This document shows positions 55,745 through 64,000 of a stretch of DNA of 64,000 nucleotides, in pieces. The translations under genes and the position numbers were made by a program. Origin of the DNA: Myxococcus xanthus (GTDB lineage Bacteria > Myxococcota > Myxococcia > Myxococcales > Myxococcaceae); assembly GCF_006402735.1 (NCBI RefSeq), contig NZ_CP017174.1, positions 5,459,001 through 5,523,000 of the forward strand, given 5' to 3'. Position 1 is the stretch's first letter. Each line of letters opens with the position of its first letter. The notes beneath the pieces were generated by a model. The model worked only from the letters and a program-made list of their open reading frames with translations, made no database searches and was not told the DNA's origin.

Positions 55745-56944
55745 ATGGCAACCATCGAACAGGCAAGAGAAGTTCTACGCGGCCTCACAAAGGCCGTCGT
55801 CATATCCGAGGGCTCGACTTTCACATTCACAGTCGGCCCAAGGACTCAAACATACGCCATCTCAAGCGACTCCATCGATCAATACCTCTCAAAGAGAAGC
55901 GAAATCTCAAGAATCGCCGAAACCCAGCTCTCAATGCCGGGCTACTACGAACACGTTGTCCAATTCGAGAACCCAACATTGCGACGACCTGACTCCTCTC
56001 TCACGCTCGAAAGCGCCGACGGGAAGACGAAGATCGAAATCGGCGAACCATCACTACTCTTCTGCCTATCATTGACGGACACCCAAGCCCTCAACAGGGA
56101 CTTACAGCGACGGCTTCACGGCCCACCAATTTCTCGGCCTGGCGCAAAGAGCATCACCGACTACTTCAGATTCCGCACAATCAAGATCTCGACATCTCCC
56201 GACACGGCCCTCGGCCGCGCGCCCTCCCGATTGCACGAACTCGCCGAGGCTGCGGCATTTCACTTTGCATATGGCAATGGAATCTCCATCTCCTTTGCAA
56301 AGTCGTGGGCACGAACGTACTACTGGATTGGCCGCAAGAGTACCGAGCAAGTACAATTCCCACTTCGCACATACAATTCTGAGCTCATAGGCTACCACAG
56401 TCTAGCACTCGGCACCGACAGCATGTTCTTGAGCTACCTAGCTCTCTATAAGATCCTAGAGTATTTCTACACATCCGCCTCGGAGAGCGTGCTTCACCAG
56501 AAGGTGAAGGCGCACATCATCAATCCAGACTTCTCCCACACGAAAGCCAAGAAAATCAGAGATCTCATAAAAATCATTCGACAGTTCGACACAAGACTAG
56601 ATGAGCTTTCGGCACTCAAACTTGTTCTTGCGGAGCATTTTGACAAAACCGAACTGCGTCAATGGATTGAGGAGCACGAGACAAACAATTCCCCGCACTT
56701 CACCGAAGAGCGAACCATACTTAACCGCTCCATGCGAATTGACACCAGTGACAATACGATTATTCCCAACATCGCAACACGTATCTACACGATTCGCAAC
56801 GCCCTTGTTCACAACAAAGAGGGTGAGGTTGCCCGTTTCGTGCCCTATTCGGGGCAGGAAGAGGTTCTTCAGAAGGAAGTACAAATCCTCCTTTTCCTCG
56901 CCGAGCAGCTAATTATCAAAACAGGGAAAGACATTACACACTAG
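55745..56944 (+). CDS. Orphan protein with a C-terminal HEPN-type RNase motif, candidate phage-defence gene
   Basis: A 399-residue cytosolic protein of unknown family. The base composition is far lower in G+C (about 50%) than everything around it, and it reads against the phage late genes. The N-terminal half is mixed alpha/beta (SEGSTFTFTVGPRTQTYAIS); the C-terminal half is helical. Near the end lies TIRNALVHNKEGE: Arg351-Asn-x3-His356, the R-[N/D/H]-x(3-4)-H signature of HEPN ribonucleases, within helices ATRIYTIRNALVH and LQKEVQILLFLAEQLI. HEPN proteins are common abortive-infection effectors. It is a single gene with no adjacent nucleotidyltransferase antitoxin. No clear ribosome site precedes ATG 55745. 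Function is inferred from one motif and position. Confidence 0.6.
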   Translation: MATIEQAREVLRGLTKAVVISEGSTFTFTVGPRTQTYAISSDSIDQYLSKRSEISRIAETQLSMPGYYEHVVQFENPTLRRPDSSLTLESADGKTKIEIGEPSLLFCLSLTDTQALNRDLQRRLHGPPISRPGAKSITDYFRFRTIKISTSPDTALGRAPSRLHELAEAAAFHFAYGNGISISFAKSWARTYYWIGRKSTEQVQFPLRTYNSELIGYHSLALGTDSMFLSYLALYKILEYFYTSASESVLHQKVKAHIINPDFSHTKAKKIRDLIKIIRQFDTRLDELSALKLVLAEHFDKTELRQWIEEHETNNSPHFTEERTILNRSMRIDTSDNTIIPNIATRIYTIRNALVHNKEGEVARFVPYSGQEEVLQKEVQILLFLAEQLIIKTGKDITH

Positions 56945-57032
56945 CCCAAAACACCACTTCATTGAAACATGGAGACCCACGGCAATCGCATTAAACACTT
57001 GCTCGTTCTAGAGAGACTGAGACCAAACAACG

Positions 57033-60000
57033 CTAATCGCGGGGCTTGAGGTTGTGCGCCAGCAGCCCGTTCACGATATAGGTCATCGCGAAGCGAACGG
57101 TGATCCTCATCACGTCGCCGAAGTCCCGTGGCTCGACACACGCCACGCGCCCCGGAGCGGCACCATCAATTGTCTCTCCGGGGTGAAGCGCATCAGTGCG
57201 AATCCAGCCGCGCTCGAAGGTCCGCCAACGATGGTCCGGCGTCACGACGAGCACACGCCCATCCGTCATGGTGAGCGTGCAGCGCGCCGCCTGATGCCTG
57301 CTGACGTGCGTCACCTCGAAGATGCCGCCATCTCTCTCGTGCTCGTGCATGGTGAGCACTCGCATCCCAGGCCGGAGCATTTCGGCAGACACCTCCGCGC
57401 CGTCGGCGAGCAACACCGGCTCCCACGGCGCGACGCAGGTTCCGTGAGTACCGCCGCCACCTCCACCGCCGCCCGTCGGCGTTGAAGCGGGCCCCGTCGC
57501 ACTACGCACCATGTTGACGCCGTAGTTGCTCGGCGGGAAGAACCACCGCTCGGCGCTGTAGCCGCTCGCGTTGTGGAGCCGCACCTTCAGGTAGAGCAGC
57601 TTGTTCGAAAGCGAGTCCCGCAGCCGGTTGAACCTGTCGCCGTACATGAAGGTGAAGCCAGCGCTCGTCGCATTGCTGGCGTCGCCGTCTACCGCGCCGT
57701 TCTGGTACTTGCGGTCAGCAAGTGGCACCGACGTCCCATAGAGCCACTGGGGCTCGTTGCTGTCGCTATACGCCCAGTAGAACCCCACCTCCAGGAAGCG
57801 CAGCGCATCGAGGTTGTCGCTCACAGCCTGGGGCTGAATGACGGCATGGTAGTGCGCCCAGGTGAAGTTCGCCGCGCCACCAGCAGCCCCGGCAATGGCG
57901 TAGCCCTCAAGCACCTGGATGTTCAGCCGGTCGATGTTCGGCACGCCCTCGTTGTTGCCTCGGTAGTAGATGCGGCTTCCCGTGTCGGCGAGGGCCTGCA
58001 CCGAACGGAAGAAGCCGTCGCTCAGGTAGTAGCGCCCCACCTGGACGTTGTTCGAGGCCACCTTGAGCGTCGTTCCTACGTTGTCGAGCTTCGCCCCGGC
58101 CGTGGGGATGCCGCTGCCGTCTTCGGCGTAGTTGGACGTCTTGAGGGTGTTCGCCGCGAGCAAGTCGAAGGTGACCATCTTCCGCATGGAGACGGCATCG
58201 AAGTAGAGCCGCTTGCCCACGTCCGCCGCCGCCACCTGGGTTTCCCAGAAGAGCTGAACCCCCGTGCAACCGGCCGGGCACGTCCCCTTCACGGTGACAC
58301 GCTGGTACGTCGTTCCAACCTGTCCCAGAAAGACGCCTGTATTCTGGCCCGCGTAGACGCCGCTTCCGTCCTCCCACAGCAGGTGAAGGGTTCCCATGCC
58401 CCCGACGGTGACGGACGACGCCTTGACGTAGACCTCGGCGAAGAACTCGTCCCCAGGGGAGCACTTGAGCCGCCCGCCTGGAACCTCCGAGCCATAGCCG
58501 CCCGTCCAGCTCAGGCCCGGCCACGCCCCTGTGTTCGTCAACTCCACCCGGCGCACCCAACGGCCCACCCGGGCATTCACAGGGTCCTCGACGAGCCTGT
58601 CACCATCGGGCGACTGCCCCACGGCGCGAATGCCCGCTTCGTTGTAGCCGTTCGGAATGAGGTTGTCGGTGGGCGGATACAGCAGGTGCTGGAAGCCGAC
58701 CGCGGCATCGCTCAACGACGCGCCCTCAAGCTGCTTCGGCGTGACGGCGAGCTGAGGCGACGCGTTCCCTCGATTGCCGAAGCGGTCCCGAGGCACCACG
58801 CGCACGAAGTAGGTCGCCCCCGGCATCAGGTCAGCTACTCCGAATGCCGTCGTGTCGAACGTCCCGCGCAGAGTGGAGCTGCTCGGCGTGAAGCCGCTCG
58901 ACGTCGAAACGTGCAGTTCGTACCCCGAAGCAACTGGACCACTCGAAGCCGGGGTGAGGGACAGTGAGAAGCCATTCACGACGGCCGTTACGTTGATGTT
59001 CAGCGGAAGCAGCGGCGGGGACGTGTGCGCGGGCTCGCCCAGGCCGGGGCGCGTGTCCATCTCCAGCCACATGGAGATGCCGAAGGAGGGCTTCCCGCGC
59101 GTTGTAAGCGTGGTGCGTGCGTCTCCCTCCGTCGAGAAGACGTGGCGGAACCCGGTGACTGCCAGGTTCTGCGCGTCCGAGTAGTGAACGCCGTTGGGGA
59201 GGAACCGGTAGAGGTCGCCCAGTTCCACCGGCAGGAAGAAGTCGAGGTCGATTTCCTGGTCGGCGAGCGGCTCGCACAAGTCGGACAGGGCCGCATCCGC
59301 CATCCTCCGCGCTTCAACGTCGCGGTCGATGTTGCTCGAAGCATCCTCGGCAATCTGCATGTAGCGAACGCCGTAGGCGGCCTGACTCGCGGCATCCTCA
59401 ACGACGACGCTCTTCGTCTTCGCATGCCCTGCGACGTCCAAGTCGCCCGCGTCCGAGAAGACGACCTCCACCCTGTTGCGGACGTCCGTCCTGCTGACGG
59501 CGAGCTTCGCAACAGCGCGATAGTCGTCCGGGCCGAAGGTCCACGCGAGCGGAGGATTCGTGCGAGTGGGCTCGGAGAACGTCAACGCGAATGTCCCGCT
59601 CGACTCGCGCCAGCGATAGCGCGCCTGCCAACCAATCTGTTGAGCCAGGTCCCGAACGGCGTCCAGGACGCTCGCCTTCTTCTGGGCGAACTCATGGAGC
59701 ATCCACCCAGGAGACGCCGGGACATGCAGCAGCGCATCCGCCCCGTTGTCCGTCAGGATGGCCTGCATCACGCCCTCGACGGCAACGCCCTGGGCGTCGT
59801 CGTCCCCGTAGGCCCGCTCAACCTCGATGAAGGTATCCTGGAGCCGTCCCCCCAAGTCACGCCCTCGGAAGACGAGCTGTTCACCTGCGAAGTCGACTTC
59901 GTCGATGTCTCCATGAAACAGCGTGTGCCACTCGCTCTCGCTGGGCGACATGGCGATGGGCGAAACCGCAGCCTCGACGGTGAACTCGCGCCCTGGTCGG

Positions 60001-60272
60001 ATGAGCTGCCCGCTTACGGCATTCAGCTTCGAGTCGGCCCGGAGCGGGGCCACGCTGAAGAGTTCAATCTGCCGCTTGAGCGTCACCGTCGCGACCGAAA
60101 CGGGCTGGTCAACGTCCTCGTCCACCTCGACGGCGTCGAGAAAATCGCGGCCTTCAAGCTGGCTCAGATTCCGCCACGTCCCCGCGTCGTCGAGCACCTT
60201 CACCCGAACATGGGAAGCGTGTCCGGCCGGGCTCGTGAGCGCTGCCAACCCCTGAGACGACATGCTGCGCAT
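57033..60272 (-). CDS. Phage tail-tip protein with fibronectin III and C-terminal Hint (intein-like) domain
   Basis: A 1079-residue tail protein. Residues 1-~420 resemble siphophage tail-tip/hub proteins (VEVDEDVDQPVSVATVTLKR, LVFRGRDLGGRLQDTFIEVE, HEFAQKKASVLDAVRDLAQQ). Residues ~430-525 are a fibronectin III domain (FSLSLTPASSGPVASGYELH, GATYFVRVVPRDRFGN). A carbohydrate-binding-like beta domain follows (~535-700, PPTDNLIPNGYNEAGIRAVG), then more tail repeats. After a Gly-rich linker (GGGGGGGGTHGT) the last 134 residues are a Hint domain: Cys946 (CVAPWEPVLLADGAEVS), TxxH as TPDH (1011-1014), and C-terminal His1073-Asn1074 (IVNGLLAHNLKPRD). The Hint domain has no nucleophile after Asn, so it resembles bacterial intein-like or Hedgehog-type domains rather than a classical intein. 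Confidence 0.82.
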   Translation of the reverse strand: MRSMSSQGLAALTSPAGHASHVRVKVLDDAGTWRNLSQLEGRDFLDAVEVDEDVDQPVSVATVTLKRQIELFSVAPLRADSKLNAVSGQLIRPGREFTVEAAVSPIAMSPSESEWHTLFHGDIDEVDFAGEQLVFRGRDLGGRLQDTFIEVERAYGDDDAQGVAVEGVMQAILTDNGADALLHVPASPGWMLHEFAQKKASVLDAVRDLAQQIGWQARYRWRESSGTFALTFSEPTRTNPPLAWTFGPDDYRAVAKLAVSRTDVRNRVEVVFSDAGDLDVAGHAKTKSVVVEDAASQAAYGVRYMQIAEDASSNIDRDVEARRMADAALSDLCEPLADQEIDLDFFLPVELGDLYRFLPNGVHYSDAQNLAVTGFRHVFSTEGDARTTLTTRGKPSFGISMWLEMDTRPGLGEPAHTSPPLLPLNINVTAVVNGFSLSLTPASSGPVASGYELHVSTSSGFTPSSSTLRGTFDTTAFGVADLMPGATYFVRVVPRDRFGNRGNASPQLAVTPKQLEGASLSDAAVGFQHLLYPPTDNLIPNGYNEAGIRAVGQSPDGDRLVEDPVNARVGRWVRRVELTNTGAWPGLSWTGGYGSEVPGGRLKCSPGDEFFAEVYVKASSVTVGGMGTLHLLWEDGSGVYAGQNTGVFLGQVGTTYQRVTVKGTCPAGCTGVQLFWETQVAAADVGKRLYFDAVSMRKMVTFDLLAANTLKTSNYAEDGSGIPTAGAKLDNVGTTLKVASNNVQVGRYYLSDGFFRSVQALADTGSRIYYRGNNEGVPNIDRLNIQVLEGYAIAGAAGGAANFTWAHYHAVIQPQAVSDNLDALRFLEVGFYWAYSDSNEPQWLYGTSVPLADRKYQNGAVDGDASNATSAGFTFMYGDRFNRLRDSLSNKLLYLKVRLHNASGYSAERWFFPPSNYGVNMVRSATGPASTPTGGGGGGGGTHGTCVAPWEPVLLADGAEVSAEMLRPGMRVLTMHEHERDGGIFEVTHVSRHQAARCTLTMTDGRVLVVTPDHRWRTFERGWIRTDALHPGETIDGAAPGRVACVEPRDFGDVMRITVRFAMTYIVNGLLAHNLKPRD

Positions 60273-60278
60273 GGATTC

Positions 60279-61040
60279 CTAAACCTCTCGCAAGGTGAAT
60301 TCAAGCCGCTCGCCAATGACGCGGGCCCCTTGGTGGATGAATTCGACGAACTCGCCGTCCCGCACTTCGCCAAGCACCTTCGCCTCACCGACGCAGAAGG
60401 CCCCGCCTGCCGTCAGGTACGGCAACGCGCTCCAGGCGCGAGCCGAGTGCCACAAGGCCACTTCCGGAACCCATGAGTCAGGAGCCATGAACGGCAGGCT
60501 GACGACGTCGTCGAAGCGCCGCAGGTTGAGCGCCCCCGTCAAAGACAGGGAGCCACTGGAGACGATCAGCCCGCCCGCGCTCGCCGAAGCCGTCCCCTGC
60601 ATCCAGCGCGCCCCATCGCTCCGGTTGATGACCTGGAGCCAGACGCCCCCCGCCGCGTCGTAGAGGTGGTGCAGCGTCGTCCAGCGGGGCCCGAGTTGCA
60701 TCGCCCAGGCGCAAGACACACCGATGGGCAGCTCGAACCCGCCACCAAAGCGGGCACCTTGGAAGATGCCCCCCGTCGCAATCGATGAGGCAAGGCCCCG
60801 GCTCGTGAAGGTGTCGCCGTCGAACGCGAGTGCATGACCGTCCCCGGCAATCAGCCCACGGAAGGCCAACGCCTCGACAGAAGACAGAGGCCCCGTCTTG
60901 AACTCCCACTCCTGGCGCGTCGCGCGGCGCCCGAGCCGGTAGACGCCGCTGAACGAGCGCGAGTCGACACCGATGCTCACCTGCCTACGCCGCCCCTCGA
61001 CAACGGGCACGGTGATGCCATTCAAGTTTAGGAAGGGCAT
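60279..61040 (-). CDS. Distal tail (Dit-like) protein
   Basis: ATG 61040 is preferred to the open frame at 61055, because GGGAGG lies seven bases upstream and the protein then begins MPFLNLNGITVPVVEGRRRQ. The 253-residue product looks like a tail protein with an N-terminal domain (VSIGVDSRSFSGVYRLGRRA) and a beta-sandwich, lectin-like middle (DGHALAFDGDTFTSRGLASS, GGFELPIGVSCAWAMQLGPR). It lies between the tape measure gene (one base apart) and the tail-tip gene (six bases), the position of the distal tail protein in siphophages. No strong family match recognised. Confidence 0.65.
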   Translation of the reverse strand: MPFLNLNGITVPVVEGRRRQVSIGVDSRSFSGVYRLGRRATRQEWEFKTGPLSSVEALAFRGLIAGDGHALAFDGDTFTSRGLASSIATGGIFQGARFGGGFELPIGVSCAWAMQLGPRWTTLHHLYDAAGGVWLQVINRSDGARWMQGTASASAGGLIVSSGSLSLTGALNLRRFDDVVSLPFMAPDSWVPEVALWHSARAWSALPYLTAGGAFCVGEAKVLGEVRDGEFVEFIHQGARVIGERLEFTLREV

Positions 61041-61041
61041 C

Positions 61042-63420
61042 TCAATACCTCCCATTCAGCCACTCACCGTTGCCGCGACGTCGGCCCGCTTCGCGCTTCA
61101 TTTCGATGTAGACCTGTCGCGCTGTCTCGGCGGGGTCATGCGCGGCCTGAATCACAATCTGCCCAACGCTGACGTTGCCGCCGCTCACCGGGACAGCAGG
61201 GCTCGACGTGACGGGCGATGCACCATGAGGCCGCTGCGGCTGGCCCGAAACCGGGTCCTGTGCGTTGAACCGCGCAAGCGCCACCTTGAAGCCGGATGGA
61301 ACATTGGTGAGCGCCTCGGTTGCCTTCTTCGTCGCGTTGGCGTTCTCCCACTGAGCGACAGCGGCTGCTGAATTCGCAGCGGCCGACTCGTAAGTCGTAT
61401 CGCGCAGCGTGTTCAACGCCCCGTCGACCTGGTCCATCGGGACTTTCATGCTGTCGAGTCCCCGCGCCATCTTCTCGAAGGCGCCCCCTACGAGCGGAAT
61501 CTTGCTGAGCGCACGGAAGACACCGGCAATGAAACCGATGATGGCGTTCCACACCGTGCCTACGCCCTTCACGACGTAGAGGATTCCCATCGCCACGACT
61601 CGCACGACGGAGAAGAATGCCTTCATGATGGGGCCCGCGAGCAGCGCCAGCGGCTGAGTCAGCGCGACGAGAATCTGTCCCAACACGGTGATGAGCGGGG
61701 CGAGTCCCTGGAACAGCGTGCCGAGCACCTCCAGCACTGGGGCAATCGCCTGAAGCGGCGCGAGCAGCATTTCGAGCACCGGCACAATGGCGTCGAGCAG
61801 CGGCGCCACCATGTTGAAGGCGGACGCGAGGAGCGGCAGCACCGGGGCCAGCACGCGGCCGATGGCATCGGCAACGAACTGGATGAAGCCCGCCGTCATC
61901 TGAATCAGCGTGGCGAACGTCGAGCTTTGCGCGAGCAGTTCGGCGACAACGGCGATGACGCCGCCCCACACGCCTCCAACCATCATCCCCTGCTCGAAGC
62001 GCTCGAACAGCTCGTAGAGCCCACCCATGGCCTGCGTGAAGCGGCTCGTGAGGGAGCGCTTCGCTTCGTCGACGGCCCTGGCCAGCGCGTCCGCGAGTTC
62101 CTTCGCCTTCTTCCGGGCAACCTGCTCGATGACGGCCGCGACGTTGCCGACGCTTGCGAGGAACTCCTTCGCGTTGAAGTTCCTAATCTGGACGCGGCCC
62201 GCTTCGATTTCCGGCCCGGCGGACGGCGTGCGCACCTTGCCCTTCGGCCCGCCGAGCATGTCGTCGAAGACGCCGCCGAACTTCTCACGGAGGAACGCCG
62301 CAGCGTCACCGCCAAGCAGCTTCACGCCATCGAAGGCGTAGCCCGCGCCGTAGGAGACGTCCGCCCAAACGGAAGCGAAGCCGTCCTTCAACTTGCCGAG
62401 TGCGCCGTCGGCGAAGCCCTTCAGCCCTCCGAGAAGCGCGTCGCCGTTCAGGTCCTTCAACCCCTCAAGCGAGGCCGCGACGCCGTCGAGCTTGAGCGCG
62501 CGAGCCAGCGGCGCCGCCATGCGTGCCAGGTTGCGCACCACGAAGGCGAACGTTTCGAGCTGCCCGCGTGCCCACGTCCCAACAATGGCCCCAAGCCCCG
62601 TGAAGAGTTCCCGGAAGAAGGCCACCGCGCGGCCAGCAACTTCGGTGACGCCCCACCAAGCAGACACGAACGCATCGCGCATGCCGGTGCTCGCGTCGTT
62701 CCACGCCTTGTAAAGCGTGCCCGCGAGCATCACGACGCCTGCAACGGCGAGCGCGACGGCGGCCAGAGGCGCAGCCACCACGAAGATGCGCGCGGCGGCA
62801 TTGCGGAAGGCCGCGGCAAAGCCCGCGTCGACCTGCTCAGCCCCCTTCGCCACTTTCTTTAGGTTGCCTTCAACAACGGGCGTCTCCCCACGGACGAAGC
62901 CGGAGAAGCGCACGACGGCCTTTCCCGCGCCGTCCAGCGCAGGGACGACAACCGTACCCACAATTTCGGCAGTGCTCTTGACGACGCCAGCGGCAGTCCC
63001 CAGCGCGCCACCCGCGAGCGCTGCCGCAGTCCCCCACACCAGCATGGTTCCGACGGACTGCTTCACCGACGGCTCTAGCCGTTGGAACCAGCCGAGCGCG
63101 TGTTCGAGGACTTCGGAGAGTCTCTCAATGTGCGGAAGAATCGCTTCGCCGATTTCAGCGAAGACGTTGGTGAAGACAAGCTTGATTCTGTTGAGCCGCT
63201 CGGTGACGCCGCTATCGAACTCAGCCACCGCGGCAAGTGCGCTGTACAGGCCCACGCTGAACAGCGCGCCGATTCCGCCAATCTTCTTCCCGAGCTTTTC
63301 GACTTTGTCGGCCGTCTGCGCAACGTCCGCGACAACGCGCCGCATGGACTTGGAGAACTCGCCGACGGCGGCCGTGACGACGACATACAAGTCGCCAACT
63401 TTCAAACCGCCGCCAGCCAT
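61042..63420 (-). CDS. Phage tail tape measure protein
   Basis: A 792-residue long helical protein with several hydrophobic segments (residues ~45-65, ~125-150, ~205-235, and a cluster at ~480-620 with VVAELLAQSSTFATLIQMTA and VLAPVLPLLASAFNMVAPLL). It starts LKVGDLYVVVTAAVGEFSKS. This composition, its length and its place directly after the G/GT-type chaperone genes are those of a tape measure protein, which sets tail length and later enters the host membrane. At ~790 residues it predicts a tail near 120 nm by the usual ~1.5 angstroms per residue rule. The start is six bases after the frameshift product's stop. Confidence 0.87.
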   Translation of the reverse strand: MAGGGLKVGDLYVVVTAAVGEFSKSMRRVVADVAQTADKVEKLGKKIGGIGALFSVGLYSALAAVAEFDSGVTERLNRIKLVFTNVFAEIGEAILPHIERLSEVLEHALGWFQRLEPSVKQSVGTMLVWGTAAALAGGALGTAAGVVKSTAEIVGTVVVPALDGAGKAVVRFSGFVRGETPVVEGNLKKVAKGAEQVDAGFAAAFRNAAARIFVVAAPLAAVALAVAGVVMLAGTLYKAWNDASTGMRDAFVSAWWGVTEVAGRAVAFFRELFTGLGAIVGTWARGQLETFAFVVRNLARMAAPLARALKLDGVAASLEGLKDLNGDALLGGLKGFADGALGKLKDGFASVWADVSYGAGYAFDGVKLLGGDAAAFLREKFGGVFDDMLGGPKGKVRTPSAGPEIEAGRVQIRNFNAKEFLASVGNVAAVIEQVARKKAKELADALARAVDEAKRSLTSRFTQAMGGLYELFERFEQGMMVGGVWGGVIAVVAELLAQSSTFATLIQMTAGFIQFVADAIGRVLAPVLPLLASAFNMVAPLLDAIVPVLEMLLAPLQAIAPVLEVLGTLFQGLAPLITVLGQILVALTQPLALLAGPIMKAFFSVVRVVAMGILYVVKGVGTVWNAIIGFIAGVFRALSKIPLVGGAFEKMARGLDSMKVPMDQVDGALNTLRDTTYESAAANSAAAVAQWENANATKKATEALTNVPSGFKVALARFNAQDPVSGQPQRPHGASPVTSSPAVPVSGGNVSVGQIVIQAAHDPAETARQVYIEMKREAGRRRGNGEWLNGRY

Positions 63421-63426
63421 GACGAA

Positions 63427-63995
63427 TCACCTCTTGCGCAAACGCCGAATGGATTGCTGGCCCGGCTGCGACGCGCCTGGAGCCGGTTGGTTGGAAGAGC
63501 GCCTTTCGAGTTCGTCAGCCTCTCTTCGCGCATAGGCGACGAGCCCGACGACATCCTCGTAAGGCATTTCACGGACTGCGTCGGGCGGCAGTTTCAGGAG
63601 AGAGGCAACCCCGTAGAGCAGGCTCGCTTCGGGGTCGCTGTCTATTTTCCCCGCATCTTCTCTTCGCTCACGTTGAAGACGTCCGTCAGGTCCGTCGCGA
63701 GGTCTTCAAGCCACGACTCGTCGAGCAGCTCGTCGATGTCGTTGACGGAGAACATCGGGCGGCCCGTCTCCGCGTCGTGAAGCACGCAGACGGCGATGCG
63801 CCCCAGCATCCGCGCTCCGGCCCGGTCTCCCGTCGGCTCGTTCTTCTCCGTCATCTCCCCGGCCTCGCGGGCCTGCTCAATCAGCCGCAGCCGGTCGCCC
63901 ATCGTCGGCTTGATGATGTTCACCTTGACGCCGTCCACCTCCACCGACTTCAGGACGCGACGATTCTTCGCAAGCAGCTTGTGCTTGTTCGACAT
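63427..63995 (-). CDS. Tail assembly chaperone frameshift product (GT-like)
   Basis: The -1 frameshift fusion made at the slippery site 63645-63651: 117 residues of the upstream chaperone followed by 72 more in the -1 frame (IDSDPEASLLYGVASLLKLP, then YEDVVGLVAYARREADELER, ending RRLRKR and TGA at 63427). In lambda the equivalent gpG and gpGT bind the tape measure protein during tail assembly and are not part of the finished tail. The layout here is the same: a short chaperone, a shifted extension, then the tape measure gene. The extension has no start codon or ribosome site of its own, which supports reading by frameshift. Confidence 0.8.
63642..63995 (-). CDS. Tail assembly chaperone, unshifted form (G-like)
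   Basis: A 117-residue protein (MSNKHKLLAKNRRVLKSVEV, GVKVNIIKPTMGDRLRLIEQ, ending NVSEEKMRGK) immediately before the tape measure module, in the position of phage lambda gene G. It starts at ATG 63995, five bases from the window edge, so upstream signals are not visible. Its last codons contain the slippery heptamer. It should be the major translation product, with a minor fraction shifted into the T-like extension. No membrane or signal sequences. Confidence 0.8.
   Translation of the reverse strand: MSNKHKLLAKNRRVLKSVEVDGVKVNIIKPTMGDRLRLIEQAREAGEMTEKNEPTGDRAGARMLGRIAVCVLHDAETGRPMFSVNDIDELLDESWLEDLATDLTDVFNVSEEKMRGK
63645..63651 (-). promoter_or_regulatory. Slippery site for programmed -1 ribosomal frameshifting
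   Basis: On the minus strand the zero frame reads CGG GGA AAA TAG. The heptamer G GGA AAA is a canonical X XXY YYZ slippery sequence (lambda uses G GGA AAG). The stop TAG follows at once, and a long open -1 frame (72 codons) lies beyond. This is the classical G/GT arrangement. Confidence 0.82.
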
Positions 63996-64000
63996 GGACT

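Noticed and set aside
55745..56944. Calling the low-GC gene a classical HEPN/MNT toxin-antitoxin pair
   Set aside because: No small nucleotidyltransferase (GSxAR...D motif) gene lies on either side, and the protein is about three times the length of stand-alone HEPN toxins.

Overview
The window is GC-rich (roughly two thirds G+C by eye) and reads as a myxobacterial chromosome, most likely Myxococcus xanthus or a close relative. The evidence is two proteins with MYXO-CTERM-like sorting tails, a recognisable romR polarity regulator, an encC encapsulin cargo gene carrying the LTVGSLRR loading tag, a groES-less groEL matching groEL2, a LexA box of the Myxococcus type, and a DUF2381/kinase cluster of the Myxococcus paralogous kind. 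From memory, unchecked, romR, encC and groEL2 lie in this order in M. xanthus DK1622 (MXAN_4461, 4464, 4467).

Region 1 (1-10.8 kb): the end of a truncated gene, then four minus-strand genes (10616 down to 322) for exported proteins: a beta-propeller protein, an Ig-like repeat protein, a large outer-membrane barrel protein and a MYXO-CTERM protein. A probable cyclic-di-GMP-I (GEMM) riboswitch lies in the leader of the first gene, so c-di-GMP may control the whole surface-protein operon.

Region 2 (10.8-24.8 kb): a FecR-like protein; a two-gene operon of a giant hybrid kinase (REC-GAF-PAS-kinase-REC-REC-degenerate GGDEF) and a sensor kinase; lexA with its own SOS box, divergent from that operon; an eno-surE-nlpD-like operon ending in a CsgG/TolB-like barrel protein and a TPR lipoprotein; and a divergent ADP-ribosylglycohydrolase with changed metal ligands.

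Region 3 (24.8-45.8 kb): housekeeping and signalling genes. These are a 58-residue protein, SRPBCC, glpX and thioesterase genes, an exported phosphatase, nadC, valS with a ~370-residue acidic/TPR/histone-H1-like extension, romR, a double CheW protein, a GGDEF response regulator, encC, a hybrid kinase with a lipoprotein, groEL behind a sigma70 promoter and CIRCE operator, a single receiver, a TPR-zincin, and a divergent epimerase/TetR pair with two abutting palindromic operators.

Region 4 (45.8-64 kb): a selenocysteine tRNA gene, then an accessory island that continues past the window edge. It contains a three-gene exported toxin/immunity/outer-membrane operon, two Ser/Thr kinases with a DUF2381 protein, a four-gene lysis-like cassette, a lower-GC gene on the opposite strand ending in a HEPN-type R-N-x3-H motif, and a siphophage-like tail module. 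The tail module has a lambda G/GT-like -1 frameshift, a tape measure protein, a distal tail protein and a tail-tip protein that ends in an intein-like Hint domain. This is the left part of a prophage probably inserted next to tRNA-Sec. Its integrase and head genes are not in view.
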